From positions 1 through 30,795 of the IMG/VR virus record IMGVR_UViG_3300045125_000011: DNA of 30,795 nucleotides. The stretch is one strand, 5' to 3'. A model generated the notes under the pieces. The model saw only the letters and a program-made list of their open reading frames with translations, had not been told where the DNA came from and made no database searches. The stretch's first letter is position 1. Each line of letters opens with the position of its first letter. The position numbers and the translations under genes were made by a program. Below are positions 24,286-30,795 of the stretch, in pieces. The stretch comes from a virus.

Positions 24286-24854
24286 ACAAACTCTGTTATT
24301 TGGTAAGGTTTTAACAGGTACTCTGTGCCACGGGCCAGCGTTGTTTCAGCAGCTCCAATTACCTCGTTCTTTCGCTCTTCGTATAGGTCGCCGCAAATAA
24401 GCAGAATTGCCGCTTTGATTGCTCCGGGTAAGTTTCCGGGCAGCCAGCCCATCTGCGCGGTAAAAATAACACCATCAAGCCTGTCATCGTTTACGCTCGG
24501 GGTAGTGGTGTGAAGATATAGGCGGATGCGGTCGCGCTGCAATTGCGCGGAATAATTAGCCGTGGGCCAAGTGGTCAGCACATCGCTATCCGTGTAATAC
24601 TTGATGTGCGTCAGGCTTTGCGGCTTTCCGTGCAAATCCACAAGGTCAGCGGGCCATCCGGCGCTTTCCCATTGTACATTTGCCGTGCGGATGGTGTACC
24701 CTATAAAGTTTTCAGCTATGTCAAAAGCAGCATCAAGCACACCGGCTATATAGCCGTCTTCATCGGTGTTGATGGTGCGCAGGTGGTCTTTCACATCTTG
24801 AATTGAGATGTAGGATTGCGAGCTGTGTATCTGCTTTACGACTTTGCTTATCAC
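24282..24854 (-). CDS. Head-tail connector protein (gp6-like adaptor)
   Basis: 190 residues. It contains ISIQDVKDHLRTINTDEDGYIAGVLDAAFDIAENFIGYTI, the helical start of the HK97 gp6 / gp15 adaptor family, and later LPGAIKAAILLICGDLYEERKNE, the second helical pair. The adaptor ring binds beneath the portal. The middle (about residues 60-130) is longer than in minimal adaptors. Overlaps both neighbours by ATGA. Confidence 0.85.
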   Translation of the reverse strand: MISKVVKQIHSSQSYISIQDVKDHLRTINTDEDGYIAGVLDAAFDIAENFIGYTIRTANVQWESAGWPADLVDLHGKPQSLTHIKYYTDSDVLTTWPTANYSAQLQRDRIRLYLHTTTPSVNDDRLDGVIFTAQMGWLPGNLPGAIKAAILLICGDLYEERKNEVIGAAETTLARGTEYLLKPYQITEFV

Positions 24855-25051
24855 TTCTTCGGACGGCGGTTACGGGTAGCTGTTTCGGTTGTGGTTTGCG
24901 CGGTGGCTGCTTCAATTGTTTCGCCAATAACCTCGACGATGGCCAATTCAAGCAGCCGCTTTGTAAATTCCGGCGATGCGTCTATTACATCGCCTAATGA
25001 GTAGGCCATGTTTTGCGACGCAGGGTTTTTAATAAATTTTACCTTTGCCAT
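24851..25051 (-). CDS. Small head-tail region protein, 66 aa
   Basis: AKVKFIKNPASQNMAYSLGDVID followed by a helix ending the fold at IVEVIGE, then a Thr-rich basic tail (TTTETATRNRRPKK). The short beta-hairpin-plus-helix pattern resembles small Mu gp41-like phage proteins found between capsid and adaptor genes. The role is unknown. It is the first gene after the structured element at 25068-25118. Confidence 0.65.
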   Translation of the reverse strand: MAKVKFIKNPASQNMAYSLGDVIDASPEFTKRLLELAIVEVIGETIEAATAQTTTETATRNRRPKK

Positions 25052-25067
25052 TGCTTTAGGTTTTGGC

Positions 25068-25118
25068 GGATGCGGGTCACATCGGTGTGGCCCTTATGCC
25101 CGTCCCTCGGGCGCATCC
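25068..25118. ncRNA. Compact three-way-junction RNA/DNA element in the capsid-connector gap
   Basis: Plus strand: GGATGC (25068-25073) pairs with GCATCC (25113-25118). Inside, GGGTCACA-TCGG-TGTGGCCC (25074-25093) is an 8-bp hairpin with a four-base loop, then TTAT, then GCCCG-TCCCT-CGGGC (25098-25112). The helices abut with only four unpaired junction bases: 19 pairs in 51 bases. The one imperfect pair is G-T on the plus strand but C-A on the minus (mRNA) strand. It fills most of the 113-base gap between the capsid stop and the next gene; the rest (25119-25164) is CA-rich. Could stabilise or terminate the capsid message. Confidence 0.5.
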
Positions 25119-25164
25119 ACAACACACACACCACCATTAACAGGAGGTGTGCAGTTGGTTATGA

Positions 25165-26506
25165 TTAGGCAGGGGTAGTCGCGTCGATGTCCTTACAAAC
25201 AGCGAAGGCTTTCGGCTGCAATACCAGCGCATCAACGAAGTTGATGAAGTGGAAGCGGTTCAGGCCGTTAATCTTCTGAGTGTACGGATCCATCTCGAGG
25301 ATTGGGTTACCCCAGCTGCCAAGGGCAAGCTGGCTAAAATCGCCAAAAATCAGGGCGCTCAGGTCGCTGCTGGTACCTTTGGTCAAGGTGCTTGGCACGT
25401 TAGTGCTGGCAAGAACAGGGAAGCCAAGGGGAGATACACCAGCCTGGCTCACGATGAAGTTACCTTCAACACCGCTTGACTGCTTCGGGCGAATCATCGC
25501 ATCTGCATGCACCTGAGGGAGGTGATGTAGGCAAGGTTCTGCATGGTGGCATTGTTCACCATCGCAGCCTTATACAGGTTCACCCAGTCTGCGTACACCT
25601 GGTTGGCGCCGTTGGCGTTGGTGCCTACTACGGCAGCGTTTCCAGCAAAAGTCACCGTTACGTCGGTGTTGGCGATGATACCGGTAGGCTCGTTTGAACC
25701 TCCGCCATTGATGGCTGCACGCTCGAGGAGGTAGCACCGGCGCGAAGCAGGTAGTCCATCACCCAAGCTTCCAGGGGTTGCTTGACTGAAGGAGAATTTG
25801 ATCGCTCACGTCGATGTAAGCACCAAGACGTTTCGCGCTCAGGGTACGGTTGGCCCATGTCTGAGTGCTTTCAGCGGCTGCATCGGTTTCACCTTCCCAA
25901 GTAGCTATAGGTGCGGTAGTGTTGGCAGGGAAGCGAAGGTTGCCTACCAGTCCGTCAAACATCTGCACACCAAGCTGGCTCAGAATCATGTAGGATTGCA
26001 AAGCGTTCAGAATACCTCCTACATTGGTGGCCACGTTTCCGCCGCCTTCAGTGATCAGAGCTGCCACCGGTTGCGGTAATGTCGCGCCTTTCAGCACCAC
26101 GGCTACGGCGGTTAATGAGCCATGAAGGCAGGGTTACTCCGGTTGTGCTGTGGGTCAAGCCGGCGCGCATGTTCTGCTCTTTGGCTTCGTCTGCCAGTTC
26201 TTTTTCAAGACCTGTTACGGCAGAGCGGCTGCTCAGCTCGGTCATGGTCTTAATCATACTGAAGCGCTTGCTCAGTTTCTCCTGTTCTTTGGCTTCGCCT
26301 GAACCGGTAGAGTGAACCACGGCAGCGGCAGTGCGCTGTGCGATTTCCAGTGTTTCAATTTCTTTAGAGAGGGTATTAACCTCGTCTGTGATTTCACCGC
26401 TGCGGGTGATTTGCTCTGCGCTCAGGCTATCAGCAGCCAGCAAGCCAGCAAGCTCCGTACGGAGGGTGGCGAGCTTTTCGCGCTTTTCTTTCAGAATTTT
26501 TGACAT
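25165..26506 (-). CDS. Major capsid protein, HK97 fold with N-terminal delta domain (about four frameshifts)
   Basis: About 447 residues. The first 60 or so residues (KILKEKREKLATLRTELAGL ... EVNTLSKEIETLEI) are the coiled-coil delta domain, the internal scaffold removed by the prohead protease. The body is spread over five frame segments: about 26506-26105, 26100-25790 (ATLPQPVAALITEGGGNVAT, AYIDVSDQILLQSS), about 25785-25730 (LEAWVMDYLLRAGA), 25720-25512 (INGGGSNEPTGIIAN, YADWVNLYKAAMVNNA) and 25512-25165 (DAMIRPKQSSGVEG, GFPVLASTNVP). DQILLQSS, EPTGI and G-P-V-x-S-x-x-P motifs are standard in HK97-like capsids. Four indels in an essential gene argue for sequencing error. Confidence 0.9.
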
Positions 26507-26509
26507 TGT

Positions 26510-27145
26510 TTATCGGATTGAATTGATTAGGGTTTCTTTGATTTGAATTTTTGCATCAGCCTGGCGTTGCGCTTCCTGTTTCTGTGCTTCAGCTTCAGCG
26601 GTTAGGGTGGCGCGCTCCTGCTTTATTGCCTCCATGTCGCGTGCGCCGACCGAAGTGTTTTGATAAGCGGGATAAGTCACCGGGGAAACATCGAACAGCT
26701 CCCGGATTTCTTTGATTACCCGGAGGCCCATGTCACCATACTTATCGGATGTGCGCCATTCGCTTACCGATACAGTGAAAGCAAAACTGCTTTGGGTGAT
26801 GTCGCCGCGCTGAATGGAGCGCACCCAGCTCACGTGAGTAGGGTTATTCTGGTCAGGAGTGTAGCGGTAGGCAAGCTGCCCGGCTTCGTTCACCCATACT
26901 TCCGCGGTTTTCGCGGTAGTGCGGCCCAGTATAATGTTAGGGTCGTGATTGCCAAGAACGCGGATGTCGGATGAACGCAGTGCGCTATCAAATGCGCCCG
27001 GGGCTATCTGTTCTTCAAACCATCCGAGGTCTGTCGTGTCGTTCACAACGGCTGCGATGCCTTCAACATATTCCGGCCAATCCTGACCTTCTGCCATGCG
27101 CAACGATACGCTGCCAGTTATACTCCTTCTTTCAATTGTTTCCAT
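26510..27145 (-). CDS. HK97-family prohead protease (S78)
   Basis: Intact; 212 residues from the ATG at 27145, chosen because METIERRSITG is a typical start and avoids overlap with the portal gene, although the frame is open to 27205. Catalytic His lies in VLGNHDPN (H67) and catalytic Ser in ITQSSFAFTV (S119/S120), with VSPVTYPAYQNT near the end of the domain as in the family. The last 50 residues form a coiled coil (ATLTAEAEAQKQEAQRQADA). It matures the capsid by cutting the delta domain. Lies directly before the capsid gene. Confidence 0.9.
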   Translation of the reverse strand: METIERRSITGSVSLRMAEGQDWPEYVEGIAAVVNDTTDLGWFEEQIAPGAFDSALRSSDIRVLGNHDPNIILGRTTAKTAEVWVNEAGQLAYRYTPDQNNPTHVSWVRSIQRGDITQSSFAFTVSVSEWRTSDKYGDMGLRVIKEIRELFDVSPVTYPAYQNTSVGARDMEAIKQERATLTAEAEAQKQEAQRQADAKIQIKETLINSIR

Positions 27146-27150
27146 TAGGG

Positions 27151-28417
27151 TTATTGGTTTGAGTTTGCAGCTGTTGGGGCTGCGTCTATTTTTGATTGAA
27201 TCCACGGGCGGGCCATATCGGCAGGAACCAGGTTAGACTCCATAAAGGTCATATCGCCCTCGGCGATAATGTCCATATCCTCGAACTTCCGGGCATCATT
27301 TGGTGAAAGCCAGCCGCCACGGATGCCCATATTGTAGAACTCTGCCCGGCTTTTTGAATCGGCCCGGAGTAGTGAGTTAAACTGAAATTTAAAATAATAG
27401 AATGGCTTTTCATCTTCGCGCAACAGCTTGCGCGCAAGCTCCTGTTCTATCATTACCACAAGGGGCATAATTGTTTGAACATAGAAATCCTGAGCCTGCT
27501 GTTCCACGGATGACTTTACACCGCCATCGTCTGCACCAATCATGTAGGCAGGCACGCCAAACATCCTCGCGATGTCTTTTGCTCCGTATTGCCGGGTGGC
27601 AATGTACTCCGCCTCCTGTGGTGAAAGGTTCAGCTGCTTTAATTCGCTGCCATGAGGAAGCACTGTTGCCGGGTCGGAACCGTCAAGGACTTTATTAAAG
27701 CTGTCTTTAAGTTTTTTGCTGCCTTCGTTATCAGGCTGCTTCGGGCCGTAAGTGATAACCCATTTTAGGGAAGCGTTTTTGCCGTAAAACTGCGCGCTGG
27801 CTTTTCCGCGTTTAGGTTAATCCCCAGTGATGTCGCATGCAGTTCAATAGGGAAACGCCTAAGGCTGAGTTATTGTAAGTCAGGCCTTTGAAGTGCAGTA
27901 TATCGTAACTACTAATAGGTTCGGTTTCGTCTTCTCCTTGAATAAAATAGTAAGGGACTTCATCCACTACTTTGAGCGAAACACGACCGTGGAATATCGG
28001 CTCAAGTTCATTCGGATAGCCGCTTATAGGGTCGCGGTAAATCTTTACGAAGGCGTTTCCGGAAAGGTCAAGCTGCGTGGATACCCACTTGATCAAATCG
28101 AACTTACTCTGAATCTCGTTCGGCTCCTGAAGCAAGGTGTGTAACGGGTGGTCGTATGCTACTCGGCGGCCCTGCTCGTTTATCCGATAAAGTTTCAGCG
28201 GCATTGTTGCCAGGCTGTCTGCCTTAACCCTAATGCAGGAATGCACGGGCGCTAATCTCAACGCCGTGTTGGGGTTTGTAGCAATGCCACCGCCTCCGAA
28301 CAAGCCGCGCACGGCGTCGTAAGCGGTTCTAATCAACTGGTCATAATACCCACTCCTGCGCTCGGATATGGTTTTTCCAATCCGGTTTCGGGTAATTTCG
28401 AAGCCAGCTATTCGCAC
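27151..28417 (-). CDS. Portal protein, HK97 family (one frameshift)
   Basis: About 422 residues. The N-terminal segment (28417 to about 27825) contains APVHSCIRVKADSLATMPLKLY, HPLHTLLQEPNE and LSGNAFVKIYRD, all typical of HK97-like portals. One indel near 27825 shifts the frame; the sequence continues KASAQFYGKNASLKWV and NLSPQEAEYIATRQYGAKDIARMFGVPAYMIG. The start is GTG at 28417; an in-frame stop lies just upstream. Twelve copies form the vertex channel through which TerL pumps DNA. Confidence 0.9.
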
Positions 28418-28451
28418 GGGTCAAAGATTACGCCGCGCAAATTGTTAAGCG

Positions 28452-28466
28452 GTAAACATTGTTTAC
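28452..28466. repeat. 15-bp perfect palindrome GTAAACATTGTTTAC
   Basis: A perfect inverted repeat overlapping the stop of the small Cys-rich gene, 35 bases upstream of the portal start. It could be an operator. On the plus strand it is followed by a T-run, so it also looks like a weak terminator against plus-strand transcription. Confidence 0.4.
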
Positions 28467-28676
28467 TTTTTTGAATTTTTCAAACTCCTGTAAAGCACCG
28501 TTTTGAACGAATAAAAATCACTGTATTTACACTGTCCACAATGCGCTTCGCACTCCTGCTCTGTCAGCTCGTAGGCTTCGCGCTGGTTTCCGGTGGTGCG
28601 CAGGTGTTCGTAAAAACGACTGAATGAAGTTTTCCCGAACCAAAAGGCACGGCGGATTAGAAGACAAAAAATCCAT
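28463..28676 (-). CDS. Small Cys-rich protein between TerL and portal (one frameshift)
   Basis: About 70 residues. ATG at 28676 follows AGCAGGAGG, one of the few good Shine-Dalgarno sequences here, and gives MDFLSSNPPC; after one indel around 28635-28655 the frame continues FGKTSFSRFYEHLRTTGNQ ... ELTEQECEAHCGQCKYSDFYS to the stop at 28463. C-x3-H-C-x2-C may bind zinc. It overlaps the TerL end by 20 bases. Family not recognised. It fills most of the otherwise empty 240-base gap between TerL and portal. Confidence 0.5.
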
Positions 28677-30313
28677 CCTCCTGCTGGCTCAGATTGTCTA
28701 TCATTTCGCCCAAGGCCATGACCAAGGCCACCACTCCGTCTACCTTATCGCCAGACTTTGCTTTGTCCACTTTCACGTTCCCGGCTGGGTCTTTTGTTAA
28801 CATAACGTTTGCCATCATCCACCTCAGCACCGGATTCCCGCCGTGGATGACAGCGCCTTTTTCGCAAGCCGTTCAAGCTCTTTCGTTGGCGCTGACATCG
28901 AACCATACCCCTGTCCGAAAGGTCGCATCTGATACCCAATGTCCTGAAGCTCAATAACCGGCTGTGTTGCGTTCCACCGGTCAAAGGCTATGCTGTTAAT
29001 CGGCTCGCGCTCAAGTAAGTTTCTGATGTACTGCACGATGTATTTATAATCGCTCACGTTGCCCGGAGTTGCGATGATGTGGCCCTGCTGAACCCATTCT
29101 CTTATTTGTGTCCCAGTAGCGTCCCTGCGGTTGGCTATTGTATCTTCGGGTAGCCAGAACGTAGGCTGCACATATATCTCATCGCCGCCGTTCCATACGC
29201 GCACGAATGCGTTAAGTCCGACGTGCTTCCAAGGTCAAGGCCGGCATAACATGGCATTTTTGCCAGCTCATGCGCGGCTGGTAATGGCTTATTCCCAAGC
29301 ATCCACTTTGCGTCCTGAATCCATGTTACGGCGCTGTCTGTCCAGATGTTCAGGTATTTTGTTTTGAACTCAACTTCCTTGTGCGCCATCTCTTGCGCTT
29401 CCCTGAAATCCTGGTGCAGCTTCTTTGGGTTTACTGATATTCCCCAATTTGGATTTGCCTTCTGCCAAACGCTTGGGTCTGTCCATTGGTCAGCCTGGTC
29501 AATTGTCCATATAGCCGCGAATGTGTTCGGGTCATGCACTTGCCCGAAGATAACCTTTTCACAGTAACGCTGATACTTCAGCGCCGGGCTGTTTTGTCCA
29601 AAGCCGGCTATGGTTACTGTAAACATCATCGGTTGCTTTCGGGCACCCATACCAGTCAGCAGCACGTTAAACGAATTATCATTACGGTGCGCATGGTATT
29701 CATCAAGTGCGACCGCATGGGGGTTCAGACCGTCCAAAGTTTTATCCTCGCTCACAAGGGGCTTGAGTTCGCTGCGCTCGAACTTAAGATACTTAATACG
29801 GTCGCTGTTGGCGTATTTTAATTCGTCACCAATTACCGGAGAATCCTGGGCCATGCGGTAGGCCTCTTCCCAGATAATCTTCGCCTGCTCCATCTTTGTC
29901 GCAACCGTGTAGCACTCAGCTGCCGCTTCGCCGTCGGCAATTAGGAAGTAAAGCATGATGGCCGCTGCCAATGTGGACTTTCCGTTCTTGCGAGGAACGG
30001 CAATGTATGCCTTGCTGAATCTGCGAAGGCCTTCGACATCAATCCATCCGAAAAGGTTTATGATGATCCACGCCTGCCAGGGCAAAAGGTAGAACTGCTC
30101 CCCGGCTGTGTGGCCCTTGGTATGCTTCAGGTGTTGGATAAATGCCAGCGCTTTGGCTGCATGCTGCCTGCTGAACTGGTACCCTTCTGGAGCTGTGTCC
30201 AATTCTTTTAAAAAATTGTGACATGCTTTCTTAATCTGCTCGCATGCCGGGGTATTCCCTGCAACAATATCGCGGGCGTAATTTATGCCAGTGCTTACGT
30301 TTGCCGGGTTCAT
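28657..30313 (-). CDS. terL: Terminase large subunit (Terminase_1 family; about two frameshifts)
   Basis: About 551 residues. ATPase domain: LLPWQAWIIINLFGW adenine-binding region, Walker A variant VPRKNGKST (106-114), Walker B VALDEYHAH (201-209), then coupling motif TIAGFG. The nuclease domain opens with AGLDLGSTSDLT, whose first Asp is a metal ligand. After an indel near 29200 the frame runs FWLPEDTIANRRD ... IAFDRWNATQP ... GSMSAPTKELERLAKK, and after another near 28850 GNPVLRWMMANV to the stop at 28657, with the late conserved H-G-x-x-P-V-L-x-W motif. Start overlaps the TerS stop (ATGA). It translocates and cuts DNA. Confidence 0.92.
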
Positions 30314-30760
30314 CCTTCTAAATCTTTAATGTCCATGCCTCCCAAAAGTTGCGCAAGTTTACCCTGCGGTGTTTTGTTTTTGTCAATCACGTAGGCCCGG
30401 GCGCGCGGTGTCATTCCAAAGTCGTTTAACATTTTGAAGTAGTGCGCACGCACCAACGCGAGCGCCCGGTACTTTGGATTCATGGAAGGCTCGCCCGTCT
30501 TACCGTGGTACACCACAATGTCCATGCTTCCATCAGGGTTTACTATTTCCTCCGCAACTGTTGCACCTCCTCCCAGGTGTTGCAAAGTTCAACGACCGAA
30601 TCCAGGTCAGTCCATGAATCAATGCCAAGCCCTTTCGCAATTTCCACCACGCGAAAAAGAAATCATGATAGCGTTGCGATTTATCCGCCGGAGGTTGTAA
30701 GCCTTCAGGCAGTTTAGTTTGCTTGCTTGGCGCTGGATTTTTGCGCCTACCTCTTGTCAT
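30310..30760 (-). CDS. terS: Terminase small subunit, P27 family (two frameshifts)
   Basis: About 151 residues in three frames. Frame 1 (30760 to about 30665): TRGRRKNPAPSKQTKLPEGL, the basic R-G-R-K start of P27-like subunits, to HDFFF. Frame 2: RVVEIAKGLGIDSWTDLDSV and CNTWEEVQQL. Frame 3 (about 30555-30310): IVNPDGSMDIVVYHGKTGE then PSMNPKYRALALVRAHYF and FGMTPRARAYV, the conserved end. Adding one T to a T5 run (near 30660) and one A to an A3 run (near 30550) restores a single frame. It recognises the packaging site and hands DNA to TerL. Confidence 0.88.
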
Positions 30761-30795
30761 TTTTCAAATTCCCAATTTACTTTCCGCGTCTTTCA
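30761..30795. other. Right terminal non-coding stretch
   Basis: 35 bases upstream of the TerS start. Joined to position 1 it forms a 132-base gap between HNH and TerS, with the -7 element (62-69) and dyad (19-48). No terminal repeat shared with the left end is visible. The minus strand is A-rich before the TerS ATG (GGGAATTTGAAAA). Confidence 0.45.

Noticed and set aside
98-30760. Stop-codon reassignment as the cause of broken genes
   Set aside because: Continuation after each break is in a different frame, not past an in-frame stop, and many genes (tape measure, phosphoesterase, protease, tail-tip segment) are open with the standard code.
98-30760. Integrase, repressor or partition genes indicating a temperate phage
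   Set aside because: No tyrosine or serine recombinase motif, no Cro/CI-like repressor and no ParA/ParB signature was recognised; a short or broken one could still be missed.
1-30795. Direct terminal repeats at the two ends
   Set aside because: The first and last tens of bases share no visible identical stretch; circularity is inferred only from gene order.

Overview
The window reads as an essentially complete genome of a tailed siphovirus (HK97-fold capsid, long non-contractile tail) infecting a member of the Bacteroidota. Grounds: structural genes in the canonical order TerS-TerL-portal-prohead protease-capsid-connectors-tail tube-chaperones-tape measure-tail tip-fibre-holin-endolysin; promoters of the Bacteroidota type (one exact TTTG-N19-TATATTTG) and few Shine-Dalgarno sequences. 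I recognise no integrase, repressor or plasmid gene, so a temperate lifestyle is not supported. Almost everything is on the minus strand, so transcription runs from high to low coordinates. The only clear plus-strand gene is a low-GC DNA methyltransferase at 11008-11808.

Layout in order of transcription (right to left). 30760-28657: terminase small and large subunits. 28676-28463: a small Cys-rich protein. 28417-25165: portal, prohead protease, major capsid protein. 25118-25068: a compact three-stem structured element. 25051-22002: connector, head closure, neck, tail tube, tail chaperones, tail terminator-like gene. 21998-13999: tape measure, tail tip, fibre and a small protein. 14002-12069: holin, M15 peptidase endolysin, metallophosphoesterase. 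11858-10921: the reversed methyltransferase island, bounded by imperfect direct repeats and ending in an attC-like hairpin. 10839-9454: small proteins and a lipoprotein that looks like a unimolecular spanin. 9345-9172: a tRNA-Leu-like sequence interrupted twice. 9146-669: early/replication genes (small membrane proteins, DnaA-domain protein, DUF3310 protein, SSB-like protein, PD-(D/E)XK nuclease, SNF2-like helicase, VRR-NUC nuclease, adenine methyltransferase, PrimPol-SF3 helicase fusion). 871-408: a candidate replication origin with two perfect DnaA boxes and short iterons. 426-98: HNH endonuclease.

The HNH gene at the left end, read leftward across the window ends, would directly precede TerS at the right end. 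HNH-TerS-TerL is the usual order around the packaging site of cos phages, so the two ends probably join in a circular map, and the 1-97 region with its 30-bp dyad is a candidate cos/packaging region.

A major caveat concerns reading frames. Many genes, including essential ones (TerS, TerL, portal, capsid, primase, helicase, endolysin), are split over two or three frames by single-base indels, many in short homopolymers, while each piece keeps a recognisable sequence. This looks like uncorrected long-read sequence rather than gene decay. I annotate each split gene as one CDS over its full reconstructed span and say where the frame breaks lie. Family names come from recognising motifs by eye; no database search was run.
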